From assembly GCF_011694815.1 (NCBI RefSeq), contig NZ_CP050177.1, forward strand, positions 4,813,001 to 4,877,000: DNA of 64,000 nucleotides. Direction: 5' to 3'. The notes beneath the pieces were generated by a model. The model had not been told where the DNA came from and ran no database searches. It was given only the letters and a program-made list of their open reading frames with translations. This document shows positions 40,949 to 49,840 of the stretch, piece by piece; the stretch's first letter is position 1; each line of letters begins with the position of its first letter. This DNA comes from Streptomyces liangshanensis (GTDB lineage: Bacteria; Actinomycetota; Actinomycetes; Streptomycetales; Streptomycetaceae). A program made the position numbers and the translations under genes.

Positions 40949-43618
40949 GTGCCCGACCTGCCCGACGGCTCGACCGAGACCGACCCCTTTCCGCGGACCG
41001 CGCTGTCCGCGGCCGAACTGGACGCCGCGCTCACGGCGCGGCTCGCCGAGATCCCCTCGTGGGACGACCCGGACGGTCCGGTACGGCTGGGCTTCGCCAT
41101 GACCGAGCCGCACCGGCTCGCGCTCGACGCCGCCCAGCGGTTCCTCGCGCGCAACCCCAACAACGTGGGAACGCACACCCGCTTCGGGCAGGGCACGACC
41201 GGTACCCGCAGACTGGAGCGGGAAGCCGTGCTGGCACTGGGGGGTCTGATGCGTGCCGCCGCCGTGGACGGCTATCTCACCAGTGGGGCCAACGAGGGCA
41301 CGCTCGCCGGACTGCGCGTCGGGCGCAACGCGCTGCGCGCGGCGGGCTGCCGCAGGATCGTCGTCCTCGGGCTGACCCTGACCCACCACTCGGTCGGCAA
41401 GGCGGCGGAGATCCTCGGCGTGGAGCACCGGGCGCTCACGCCCGGGCCGGACTGGGTGCTCGGACCGGCCCTGCTGGAAGAGGCGTTCGACGCGCTGGAG
41501 GCGGAGGCGGAGAGCCCGGACGGGGCCCTGGACGGGGTCGGCGCGGCGGGCGGTGCGGAGGGCGGCGCTGCGGGCGGCGCGCCCGTCGGCGTCATCGTCG
41601 TCTCCACGGCGGGCTACTACAACACCGGGCTGGTCGACCCCGTGGACCGCATCAGCGCCCTCCTCGGCCGGCGCACGGCCCGGCCGGGCGGGCTGCGCTT
41701 CTTCCACCACGTGGACGCGGCGCACGGCGGCATGATCCTCCCGTTCACCGACCCCGGCGTCCCCTTCGACTTCCGCAACCGGTACGTCCACTCCATGGTG
41801 CTCGACCCCCACAAGTCGGGTCTCATGCCGTACAGCTGCGGGGTGTTCCTCTGCCGCAAGGGCCTGCTCGGTCACGGCGCCGTCCAGGCACCCATGTCCG
41901 GGTTCGTGGACGAGACGGTGACCGGGTCGCGCTCGGGCGCCATGGCCGCCGCGCTGTGGTCGCTGGTCTTCGGCCTGGCGGCCGACGGTTACGTCCGGCT
42001 GTTCCGCGACTGCCTGCGCGTCCGGGACGAGTTGGCCGCGGCCGTCCTGCGGGCCGACCCCGATGCGGTGGTCCTGCCGTCCCCGGGCAACACCGTCCTC
42101 GTGGTGGGGTTCTCCTTCGACGAGGGCAGGCTTCCGGCCGGGCTGAGGGAGAAGTACCGGCTGGTCGGCAACCGGCTCCCGTGGACCGGGCCCGACGGGC
42201 GTACCACCGACCGCCTGTTCCACCACTTCTACGCCATGCCGCACATCACCCCGGCCCACATCGGGCAGTTCGAGGAACACCTCGCGGGGGCGGCGGCACT
42301 TGCCCGTACGGGAGGAACCACCGCCCTGCCGGAAGCCCCGCACGCGAAGCCCGGAACGGAATCGTCCCCCGGGACCGTCCCGTCCCCCGGCCCCGGGACC
42401 GTCCCGTCCGCGCTGAAGGGGCTGCGCGGCAGCAGCGCCTGCCTGCGCCACCTCGTCGTCCACCCTCCGGGCCGCCGCGACCCCGACGACCACCCGCACG
42501 CCTACTCGTTCCACACGTTCCAGAACCGCGCGGAGCTGGGCGAGCAGTTCCGGACCCGGCGCTGGGGGACGTCCGCCGCCACCGGGGGCGAGCTGCTGGT
42601 CTACGCGCCCGACCTCGACCGCCCCTTCGAGAACGAGCTGTTCGGGGTGGTGTCGCCGGACGCGTTCTCGCTGGAGGTGCTGGACCGCCACCAGCAGAAG
42701 CTCTCCCTCGTCGGGGCCGCGCACTTCTCCCTCTTCGAGGGCACCGGCCCCGGCTCACCGCTGCCGGTGGTCCTCGTCAACTTCCACGCCGACGGGCGCT
42801 TCCGGTCGGCGGAGTTCAAGTACGGGGACCGGTGGTACACCGACGAGATCCAGGTCTTCCGGGACACGATCGTCGTCAAGGTCGGCAAGGACGCGCGGAG
42901 CATCCGCCGCTCCGGCGACGACTACTCGTTCTCCCTCGACACCTCGCTGGAGCTGCGCGTCACGCTCGTCGACGGGGACGCGCCCCCGCACGCGGTGCGG
43001 TGGTCGGAGCACTGCGACCCCGCGCTGCCGCGCCGCCGCCATCTGCTGCGCGGCCAGTACAGCCGCTTCCCCAACCGTTTCTTCGACGTGATCGCCGAGC
43101 TCACCGTCGGCCGTGACTTCCGGGGGGCCGTACCGGCGGAGGAGCTTCTACGGGACGCCGCCCAGGGCAGTCCGCCGCTGGCGCGCTCCGCCGAGCTGGA
43201 TCTCGTACGGGTCCTGCCGGGGTTCGCGGCGGGGCGCCTGGTGACCGCGCTGACCTCGGTCGCGGACGGCCGCGAGGCCGAACTGACCGTGGGCCTCGGA
43301 TTCGGCACGGACCTGGCCACCACCCTGACCGGCCCGCCGGTCGGATCACCGGAACAACTCACGCCCGAAACAGTGGTCGACTGGGCCGAACGCCTGTACC
43401 CCCTGGTACGAACCCTCCGCGCCCCGGACACGGCAACGGCAGCCGCGCCCGCCGCCCCGACAGAACCCACGAGCGACACCGCCACCCGCGAGGGGGTCCG
43501 CCGCCGGGGCCCATCCACGGCCCCACGCCCATCAGCCCAGGCCCAGGCCCCGGACGCGTGGCTGGACGCTGACGCCGGCACCGGCGCCCGGTCCGGCTTG
43601 GGCGGGGGTGCGGCGTGA
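40949..43618 (+). CDS. PLP-dependent (group II decarboxylase-type) enzyme fused to an unknown C-terminal domain
   Basis: 889 aa. Residues 1-450 are a fold-type I PLP enzyme like group II decarboxylases (MfnA/tyrosine decarboxylase type): HVDAAHGG with Asp256 for the pyridine N, and LDPHKSGLMPYSCG with Schiff-base Lys289. A Gly/Ala-rich insertion lies at about 190-212. A Pro/Ser linker at 455-485 leads to a second domain of about 350 residues (HAYSFHTFQNRAELG, FKYGDRWYTDEIQVF, WSEHCDPALPRRRH) that I do not recognise. The last 60 residues are Ala/Pro-rich. GTG 40949 follows AAGGAGGTGC. It may act as decarboxylase, aminotransferase or lyase. Confidence 0.8.
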   Translation: MPDLPDGSTETDPFPRTALSAAELDAALTARLAEIPSWDDPDGPVRLGFAMTEPHRLALDAAQRFLARNPNNVGTHTRFGQGTTGTRRLEREAVLALGGLMRAAAVDGYLTSGANEGTLAGLRVGRNALRAAGCRRIVVLGLTLTHHSVGKAAEILGVEHRALTPGPDWVLGPALLEEAFDALEAEAESPDGALDGVGAAGGAEGGAAGGAPVGVIVVSTAGYYNTGLVDPVDRISALLGRRTARPGGLRFFHHVDAAHGGMILPFTDPGVPFDFRNRYVHSMVLDPHKSGLMPYSCGVFLCRKGLLGHGAVQAPMSGFVDETVTGSRSGAMAAALWSLVFGLAADGYVRLFRDCLRVRDELAAAVLRADPDAVVLPSPGNTVLVVGFSFDEGRLPAGLREKYRLVGNRLPWTGPDGRTTDRLFHHFYAMPHITPAHIGQFEEHLAGAAALARTGGTTALPEAPHAKPGTESSPGTVPSPGPGTVPSALKGLRGSSACLRHLVVHPPGRRDPDDHPHAYSFHTFQNRAELGEQFRTRRWGTSAATGGELLVYAPDLDRPFENELFGVVSPDAFSLEVLDRHQQKLSLVGAAHFSLFEGTGPGSPLPVVLVNFHADGRFRSAEFKYGDRWYTDEIQVFRDTIVVKVGKDARSIRRSGDDYSFSLDTSLELRVTLVDGDAPPHAVRWSEHCDPALPRRRHLLRGQYSRFPNRFFDVIAELTVGRDFRGAVPAEELLRDAAQGSPPLARSAELDLVRVLPGFAAGRLVTALTSVADGREAELTVGLGFGTDLATTLTGPPVGSPEQLTPETVVDWAERLYPLVRTLRAPDTATAAAPAAPTEPTSDTATREGVRRRGPSTAPRPSAQAQAPDAWLDADAGTGARSGLGGGAA

Positions 43619-45219
43619 CGGTTGCCGCGCTCGTCATGCTCTGGGGGGTGCTCGCCTGGGGGGTCCTGCTCACCACCCGAGCGTGGCTGACCGCCCGCAC
43701 CCTGGACCACGAGCGCCGATCCACCCCCGCCGCGTCTGGTCCCACCCCCGCCCCCGCGCCCCCCGGGACGGAACCCCCGCATGTGGTTCTCCTCATCCCC
43801 GCCCTGCGCGAGCAGGACCTTCTGCCCGAAGTCGTCCGGGCCGTTGCCGCGCTCGACCACCCGGCCGGCCGGGCCCACGTGGTGGTCGTCACCACCGAGC
43901 GCGAGGAGGAGGCCAGGCGCCGCGACCTCGGCCGGGTGGGCGACCTGGTTGCGCGCCTCACGTCGGCCCCCGACACCCGTGCCGCCGCCGCGCACCTCGC
44001 GGGCGTCGTGCCCTCCACCCGCGCGCCCGCGCTCGCCGAGCGGGTCCGCGCCGCCGAGGACCCCGTCCGTACCCTCCGTACCGAACTGACCGCCCTCCCC
44101 ACCACCCGGGACGTGGCGGTCGCACTCCTGCCCGCCCTCGCCGCCGAGTTCCCCGGGGTGTCCCTGCGCCACCTCCACCACGTGTCCACCGCCGGCGCCA
44201 AGAGCGGCCAGCTCGTCCACGCCGTCGAGCGGCTCCCCGGCATCCTGCCCGCCGACGCCGACCCGGCCCGTACGTACATCGGGGTCTACGACGCCGACTC
44301 CCAGCCCGACCGCACCACCCTCACCCACCTCTCGCGCGTCGTGGCGGCCGCCCACCGCCGCCAGGGCGAGGGCCCCGCGCTCGTCCAGCAACTCCCCCTC
44401 CAGCTGCGCCGGCCCTACGCCGCCCGCCCCGGCCCCGCCGACCTGCTGCTGCGCGCCCACGCGGCGGCGGACCTGCGCCGCCGGATGGGCGTCGAGGCGT
44501 ACCGCATCCACGCCCAGGCCCGGCTGCGCCGACACCGGTGGCTCCCCGACCGGCTGCGGACCGTGCTGGAGCCGGTGGTGTACGGCATCGGCGCCGGCCT
44601 GTTCGTCCGGCACGACGTCCTGCTGTCCATCGGGATGTACGAGGAGCCGGTGGACGACCTCCTCGTCGGCTACAAGCTCTCCTCGGCGGGCGCCAGTACG
44701 GCCGTCCTGCCCGTCTTCAACCTGGTGGACCGGTACGCGCGCGTCGGCGCGCTCGGCCGCGCGTACAGCCTGGTGGCCCTCGGCAGCGCGGCGGGCTGCG
44801 CCCGGCTGGCCAGGGACCCGGTCCTGCGCGCGTTCGGGCGGCGCAACACCGTGGTCCTCGTCAAGGAGGGCCTGGACACGGTGTGGTGGTTCGCCGGGCC
44901 GCCGTGCGTCGCCGGGGCCGCCGCCTGGCTGCTCGTCGCGGGCGCCCCGGGCGCGCTGGCCTGGTGGGCCGGGGCGGCCGTCGCCTACCTGCTCGTGCAC
45001 GCCCGGGTCAGCCTGCGCGCGGCGGACCGGTTCGTCGCCCACCACGAGGGCGCCAGGGCGCGCGCCGAACCCTCCGGGCCCGGGGGGTACGCGCGGCTGC
45101 TGCCCGCCTTCGTCGCCCAGCCCCTGCTGCACTGGCTCGGACCGCTGCGGCTGGCCGCCGCCCGGACGACGGCGGTGCTCACCCAACAGCCCCTGACCAT
45201 GGGCAAGACCGAGCGATGA
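43615..45219 (+). CDS. Membrane glycosyltransferase-like protein (GT2-like)
   Basis: 534 aa. An N-terminal membrane helix (VAALVMLWGVLAWGVLLTT) is followed by a cytosolic GT-A-like region: VVLLIPALREQDLLPEVV near residue 58, then YIGVYDADSQPD at about 222, where DAD is the expected metal/nucleotide-sugar motif. Two further hydrophobic segments lie at about 425-465 (VAGAAAWLLVAGAPGALAWW). A family-2-type transferase acting at the membrane is the best guess. The GTG overlaps the previous stop. The acceptor is unknown, but the following ABC exporter suggests that a glycosylated product is moved outward. Confidence 0.7.
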   Translation: MTVAALVMLWGVLAWGVLLTTRAWLTARTLDHERRSTPAASGPTPAPAPPGTEPPHVVLLIPALREQDLLPEVVRAVAALDHPAGRAHVVVVTTEREEEARRRDLGRVGDLVARLTSAPDTRAAAAHLAGVVPSTRAPALAERVRAAEDPVRTLRTELTALPTTRDVAVALLPALAAEFPGVSLRHLHHVSTAGAKSGQLVHAVERLPGILPADADPARTYIGVYDADSQPDRTTLTHLSRVVAAAHRRQGEGPALVQQLPLQLRRPYAARPGPADLLLRAHAAADLRRRMGVEAYRIHAQARLRRHRWLPDRLRTVLEPVVYGIGAGLFVRHDVLLSIGMYEEPVDDLLVGYKLSSAGASTAVLPVFNLVDRYARVGALGRAYSLVALGSAAGCARLARDPVLRAFGRRNTVVLVKEGLDTVWWFAGPPCVAGAAAWLLVAGAPGALAWWAGAAVAYLLVHARVSLRAADRFVAHHEGARARAEPSGPGGYARLLPAFVAQPLLHWLGPLRLAAARTTAVLTQQPLTMGKTER

Positions 45220-45223
45220 TCAC

Positions 45224-46537
45224 ATGACCCACCCCCACCCTCACCCGCACCCCGACCTCGACCCCGACCCCCGCTCCGACCCCAACCCCCCGCCCCAGAA
45301 GGACGAACACCTCGTGCCCCTCGCACCCCACGTCACCGCGACCGCCCCCGCCGTCCAGCTGTCCACCGTCGTCATGGCCCACCCGAGCCGTGCCGCCGCC
45401 GCCCAGCTGCTCTGCGACAGCCATCCCGCCCTGGAGGCACGGGTCGTGACCGACCCGGAGCCGGACGGCCCCCCGTCCGCGCTGCGGACCGCCCGCCTCG
45501 CCTGGCGGTCCGTCGCGCCCGGCGCCACACACCACCTCGTCCTCCAGGACGACGCGATCCTCGCGCCGGACTTCGCCGAGCGCGTCACGGCGCTCGTGAG
45601 CGCCCGCCCCGAGGCCGCGGTGAGCCTGTTCACCGAGTGGGGTTCGCGGACTGCCAACGCCGTACGGATCGCCGCCCTGCTCGGGCACGCGTGGGCCCCG
45701 GTCGTGGACGACTACCTGCCGTCGGTCGCGCTGGTGCTGCCGGCCGGGCTGGCGCGGGGATTCGAGGAGTACGCGCTCACCAAGGCCGCCGGGGAGGACA
45801 CGGACGACGTGGCGCTGCTCGGCTACCTGGCCGGCACAGAGACGCTGGTCCCGGTGGCCAACCCCGTCGACCACGCGAACCCGGCCAGCCTGGTGGGCAA
45901 CGACGTGATGGGCCCGCGCAGTTCGGCCTGCTTCCCGGCGGCCGTCCAGGCCGCCGTCCCGCCGGGCGCCGCCGGTTCCGGCCGGCTGGGGGACCTCGCC
46001 ACCGTCCCGTACTACTGCTGGTGGGAACAGCTCGCGGTGGCCTACGTCCAGGACCCCACGGCCCCCGACGGCTGGCGCCGGGTCCCCGCCGAGGACGTCC
46101 TCCTGGAGCGGGGCATCACCCGGCACGACGTGGTGACCGCCCTGCGCGAGACGCTGGAGGCGCTCCCGCTCCGGGAGTTCGTCCGGGACCGGGTGAGCGA
46201 CGTGCTGCTCGCCGAGGTGTGGACGACCGCCTTCTGCCTGGGGGTGGTGACCCACGAGGCGGGTGGTGAGGCCGACCTCGCGGCGCCCCTGGCCCGTACC
46301 GCCCTGGACACGCTCGCGCCGGGAGCGCTGCGCCGGGTGATCCCCGTGCGCTGGCTGGGCGCCGTCGGCGAACTGCTCGCGCCGCTCGTGCGCGAGGGCG
46401 TCGCCCGGGGGATGGGCGCGCGGGCGGCGGCCGGGGCCAGGGTCGCGAATACCGCACCGGCCGGGCTCGGCGGGAACGCGGGCGCCGGGGCCGGCGGGAA
46501 CGCGGGCGTCGGGGCGGAGAGGGAACCGGCCGTATGA
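45224..46537 (+). CDS. Probable glycosyltransferase-like protein, uncharacterised
   Basis: 437 aa. The centre (HHLVLQDDAILAPDFAERV at about residue 105, then VSLFTEWGSRTANAVRIA) resembles GT25-type and other GT-A transferases in which an acidic QDD motif binds the nucleotide-sugar metal. PYYCWWEQLAVAYVQ and a long alpha-helical C-terminus ending in a Gly/Ala tail follow. The first 40 residues are His/Pro/Asp-rich and low-complexity; translation may really begin further in. The ATG lies four bases after the previous stop in the leader TGATCACATGACC, which recurs before the gene at 48499. Family assignment is tentative. Confidence 0.6.
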   Translation: MTHPHPHPHPDLDPDPRSDPNPPPQKDEHLVPLAPHVTATAPAVQLSTVVMAHPSRAAAAQLLCDSHPALEARVVTDPEPDGPPSALRTARLAWRSVAPGATHHLVLQDDAILAPDFAERVTALVSARPEAAVSLFTEWGSRTANAVRIAALLGHAWAPVVDDYLPSVALVLPAGLARGFEEYALTKAAGEDTDDVALLGYLAGTETLVPVANPVDHANPASLVGNDVMGPRSSACFPAAVQAAVPPGAAGSGRLGDLATVPYYCWWEQLAVAYVQDPTAPDGWRRVPAEDVLLERGITRHDVVTALRETLEALPLREFVRDRVSDVLLAEVWTTAFCLGVVTHEAGGEADLAAPLARTALDTLAPGALRRVIPVRWLGAVGELLAPLVREGVARGMGARAAAGARVANTAPAGLGGNAGAGAGGNAGVGAEREPAV

Positions 46538-47601
46538 GCGAGGTACATCCCGCGATCCGGGTCGCGGGCGTCACCAAGACGTTCCGCACCTACGACACGG
46601 GCGAGGCGCGCCGGTTCACCCTCCGCCCGTGGAAGCGGCCGGCGGCCGGCCGGACCGAGGCGCTCGCCGACGTCGATCTCACCGTGGAGGAGGGGGAGTT
46701 CATCGGGCTGCTGGGGCAGAACGGCGCGGGCAAGTCCACGCTCATCAAGGTGATGACCGGGCTGCTGCTCCCCGAGGCGGGCACGGCCAGGCTGTTCGGG
46801 CTCGACCCGTACGCGGACCGGACCGACAACGCCCGGAACATGGGCGTCACCTTCGGGCAGCGCACCCAGCTCTGGTGGGACCTGCCGGCCCGGGACTCCT
46901 TCGGCATCCTGCGGGACATCTACGGGTTGCGCGACGACGACTTCCACCGGACCCTCGCGGAGCTGGACGACGTCCTGGCCCTCTCCGGCTTCTGGGACAC
47001 GCCCGTGCGTTTCCTCTCCCTCGGCCAGCGGGTGCGCTGCGACCTCGCGGCGGCACTGCTGCACCGGCCGCCGATCCTGTTCCTGGACGAGCCGACCATC
47101 GGGCTCGACGTGCTGGTCAAGGACCAGGTGCGGACCCTGCTCGGCAATCTGGCCGCGACCGGTGACCACTCGATCGTCCTGACGACCCACGACATGACCG
47201 AGGTGGAGGCCCTGTGCCGCCGCCTCGTGGTGATCGACCGGGGCCGCGTCGTCTTCGACGGCGACCGCGACGTCCTCACCGGCTCGGCGGCAGGCCCGGT
47301 CACGGTCCTGGTCGAGTTCGCCGCCCCGCCGGGCGCCCTCACCCTGGAGTCCGCGGCGGTGGAGTCCGTCGAGGGCACGTCCGTACGGCTGCGACCGCAC
47401 CCCGGCACGGACCAACGCGCCCTCGCGCGCGAGCTGTTGTCGGGCCATCAGGTCCGCTCCATCGTCTTCGACGGTACGAAGGTGGAGGACGTGCTGCGCG
47501 CCCTGTACGCGCGCCCGGCGACCCGGGCCGACGACCCCGCGGACCCCGCGGACCCCGAGGACCTCGGCGCCGTCGGGGCGGCCGGGAGGGCGGGGGCGTG
47601 A
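46534..47601 (+). CDS. ABC exporter ATP-binding protein (DrrA/CcmA-like)
   Basis: 355-aa ATPase. Walker A GLLGQNGAGKSTLIKVMTG, signature LSLGQRVRCDLAAALLH, Walker B PILFLDEPTIGLD and H-loop VLTTHDMTEVE are intact. The C-terminal extension of about 90 residues (LALARELLSGH-type region) is typical of ATPases paired with ABC-2 permeases that export natural products or polysaccharides. The ATG overlaps the previous stop and its own stop overlaps the next GTG. Confidence 0.93.
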   Translation: MSEVHPAIRVAGVTKTFRTYDTGEARRFTLRPWKRPAAGRTEALADVDLTVEEGEFIGLLGQNGAGKSTLIKVMTGLLLPEAGTARLFGLDPYADRTDNARNMGVTFGQRTQLWWDLPARDSFGILRDIYGLRDDDFHRTLAELDDVLALSGFWDTPVRFLSLGQRVRCDLAAALLHRPPILFLDEPTIGLDVLVKDQVRTLLGNLAATGDHSIVLTTHDMTEVEALCRRLVVIDRGRVVFDGDRDVLTGSAAGPVTVLVEFAAPPGALTLESAAVESVEGTSVRLRPHPGTDQRALARELLSGHQVRSIVFDGTKVEDVLRALYARPATRADDPADPADPEDLGAVGAAGRAGA

Positions 47602-48494
47602 GCGTCCGTACCGAAGGGCGGGGCTCCGGGACCGAAGGGCGGGGCCCCGGGTCCCGTACGGCCGGACCGGTCCCGGCCCCCCGGGCCACCGGCCGGCCCC
47701 GCGTCCACCGGCTGGCGGCGCTCGTGCCCCGTACCGAATGGGCGTACCGGCCGAGGATCGCGGCGACCGCGTTTGTCGTCGGCACGCAGGTGTTCCTGTA
47801 CGTCGTCCTCTGGCGCGCCCTGTACGGGGAGGGCACCGGCCGGGTCGCCGGCATGGACGCCGACCAGGCCGTCAGCTACTCGGTGCTGGCCACCCTGATG
47901 GGGACGGGCCGGGTCATCCTGGAGGGGGCTTCGCAGGAGACGGCCCAGAGCAAGATCAGGGACGGGTCGGTCGTCTTCTGGTTCACCCGGCCCGTCTCCG
48001 CCCGCCGTTACTGCGCCTGGCGGGGGTTCGGGGAGAGCCTGTACGCCACGGCGTGGCTGCTCACCGGGCTGGCCGTGGGCGTGGCGACCGGTCTGGTCGA
48101 GGCCGCGCCGACGTTCGCCGCCGGGGCGACCGCCGCGCTCTCGTACGTCCTCGGCCAGGTCGTCTTCTATCAGATCGGCCTGCTGGTCGACCTGACCAGC
48201 TTCTGGACGATCACGAGTTACGGGGTGACCCGCCTCGCCGCGTTCGCGCAGGTGCTCCTGTCCGGTGCGCTGATCCCGCTCTGGTTCTTCCCCGGGTGGT
48301 TGGAGGCCGGCGCGAGTCATCTGCCGTTCGCCGCCACCGTCCATGTGCCCGTGTCGCTGTTCACCGGCCGGATCCCGGTGGCCGACGCGGTGCCGTACCT
48401 CGCCGAGCAGTTCGCCTGGTGCCTGGTGCTCGCCCTGCTCAGCCGGCTGATGTGGCGCCGCGCCGCGCGCCGTCTCCTCGTCCTGGGTGGTTGA
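47598..48494 (+). CDS. ABC-2-type permease (DUF990-like), subunit 1
   Basis: 298 aa with six hydrophobic segments, beginning after a 40-residue Gly/Arg/Pro-rich leader: AATAFVVGTQVFLYVVLW, then YATAWLLTGLAVGVATGL, VTRLAAFAQVLLSGALIPLW and the final FAWCLVLALLSRLMW. The charged motif KIRDGSVVFWFTRPVSARRY between helices is typical of this permease group. GTG 47598 overlaps the ATPase stop. It probably dimerises with the next gene product. Confidence 0.87.
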   Translation: MSVRTEGRGSGTEGRGPGSRTAGPVPAPRATGRPRVHRLAALVPRTEWAYRPRIAATAFVVGTQVFLYVVLWRALYGEGTGRVAGMDADQAVSYSVLATLMGTGRVILEGASQETAQSKIRDGSVVFWFTRPVSARRYCAWRGFGESLYATAWLLTGLAVGVATGLVEAAPTFAAGATAALSYVLGQVVFYQIGLLVDLTSFWTITSYGVTRLAAFAQVLLSGALIPLWFFPGWLEAGASHLPFAATVHVPVSLFTGRIPVADAVPYLAEQFAWCLVLALLSRLMWRRAARRLLVLGG

Positions 48495-48498
48495 TCAC

Positions 48499-49353
48499 AT
48501 GACCTCGTCCCCGATGCCGTCCCCCTCCGCGGGGCTTACCGGCGGCGCCGCGCCCGTCGGCCGGCTGCGCCTCGCCACGGTGATTCTCCGGGCGGGCCTG
48601 CGCAGCCAGTTGGCGAACCGCGCGGACTTCGCGATGGCCGTGGCGAACGGCGTCACGTACCAGATCACGGTGCTGCTCTTCGCGACCGTCATCTTCACCC
48701 GGTTCCCCTCCCTCGACGGCTGGGGCGTCGGGGCGATTCTCCTCATCAGCAGCATCCGCATGCTGGGGCACGGGTTGTACATGCTGTTCTTCGGCAACCT
48801 GGGCCTCGTACCGCACCTACTGCGCGAGGGCCGCTTCGACGCGTTCCGCGTCCGCCCGGTCCCGGTGTTCCTCCAGGTGTGCACGTACGAGGCGCCGATC
48901 AACGCCCTCGGCGACCTGACGGTGGCGGCCGCCTCGCTGGCGGTCTGCCTGTCGATGCTGTCGGTGGACTGGACGGTGGCGGCCGTCACGTTCCTGCTGC
49001 TGGCGATCCTCGCGGCGATGGTGATCGAGCTGGGCCTGAACCTGCACATCGCGGCGCTGGTCCTGCGCTTCCGGGGCAGCGAGTCGCTGTTCTTCTGGCT
49101 GGACAACACGGCGGCGAACTTCGGCAACTACCCGCTGACGATCTTCCCTTCGGTGCTCCAGGGCGCGTTCACCTTCGCCGTCCCGATCGCGTTCGCGGGC
49201 TACTACCCGGCAGCCTGGCTGACAGGCCACGCGGACACGGTCCCCTTCACCCCGGTCTTGGTCTTCCTGGCCCCGGCGATCGCGGCCCTGTCCCTCCTGA
49301 CCGGCACGTGGAGCTGGCGCCGGGGGTTGGCGTATTACGCGCGGAATTGCTGA
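48499..49353 (+). CDS. ABC-2-type permease (DUF990-like), subunit 2
   Basis: 284 aa with six hydrophobic segments (ITVLLFATVIFTRFP, LTVAAASLAVCLSMLSV, AVTFLLLAILAAMVIELGL, and FVPVL-type C-terminal helices). The soluble motif LREGRFDAFRVRPVPVFLQV aligns with the KIRDGSVVFWFTRP motif of subunit 1. ATG 48499 lies four bases after the previous stop within TGATCACATGACC. It is the last gene of the operon; the large inverted repeat begins at the base immediately after its TGA. Confidence 0.87.
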   Translation: MTSSPMPSPSAGLTGGAAPVGRLRLATVILRAGLRSQLANRADFAMAVANGVTYQITVLLFATVIFTRFPSLDGWGVGAILLISSIRMLGHGLYMLFFGNLGLVPHLLREGRFDAFRVRPVPVFLQVCTYEAPINALGDLTVAAASLAVCLSMLSVDWTVAAVTFLLLAILAAMVIELGLNLHIAALVLRFRGSESLFFWLDNTAANFGNYPLTIFPSVLQGAFTFAVPIAFAGYYPAAWLTGHADTVPFTPVLVFLAPAIAALSLLTGTWSWRRGLAYYARNC

Positions 49354-49714
49354 GGGTTGGGTGCGGGTTCAGACGAAAACGTAGTCGGGGTCACGGTTCT
49401 TGCATTGATCAACCTGGGGGCCGCCCCTTGCTGTTGAGTGTCGCGGTTTCGGGTCGGGCGTCAAGGGCGCTCCTTCGTCGCGTCGGCAAGCCGATGACCT
49501 TCGGTCACCCTTGACCCCCGCCCCGAAACCGCAAGTGAAGGTGGAGGGGGGCGGCCCGGGGAGGGGTCCCCCGGGAAGGCAGGGGAGTTGCTGGGGCTTG
49601 TTCCCGGGCTGCGGCTCCGGTTGCGGGTTTGCGCACCACTTGAATGGGGCGGCAGGCCCCGGCTCAGCGGCTGGAAGGCGGACTGTTGGCGGGTGTACAA
49701 GCACCGTGTCTGAG
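49354..49714. repeat. Left arm of a ~360-bp inverted repeat
   Basis: This 361-bp block is repeated in inverted orientation at 50632-50995. The match starts at the first base after the permease stop codon and ends at TGTCTGAG. Outer and inner ends agree almost base for base; the middle shows substitutions and small indels. The outer 30 bases can be read on the plus strand as the C-terminal codons GWVRVQTKT plus stop. The arm also holds an internal hairpin. Confidence 0.9.
49443..49532. repeat. Hairpin inside the left arm
   Basis: GCGGTTTCGGGTCGGGCGTC... (25 bp, 49443-49467) pairs with its inverted partner at 49508-49532 (ends GAAACCGC) with about three mismatches, leaving a loop of about 40 bases. 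It is followed by AAGTGAAGG. It could terminate the ABC operon or be the structured core of a non-coding repeat. Confidence 0.85.
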
Positions 49715-49840
49715 ATCCGTGACCAACTGCGGGCTGAGGTGAGGGACATCCCATCCGGCGACCAAGACACCCCACTAGCCCAGGCGTGGGAGTTCCCTGG
49801 CGGCCTCTCCTCCCCAGCCTTGCGTCCTGCGTTCCGTTGA
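49706..49840 (+). pseudogene. Possible gene-start fragment at the inner edge of the left arm
   Basis: A GTG at 49706 opens 44 codons beginning VSEIRDQLRAEVRDIPSGDQ and continuing DTPLAQAWEF, whose composition is more protein-like than the surrounding repeat. After that the frame runs into the direct-repeat region and loses coding character. The GTGTCTGAG that opens it is conserved in the other arm, but there it is followed by unrelated codons. It may be the 5' end of a gene replaced by repeats. Low confidence. Confidence 0.25.
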
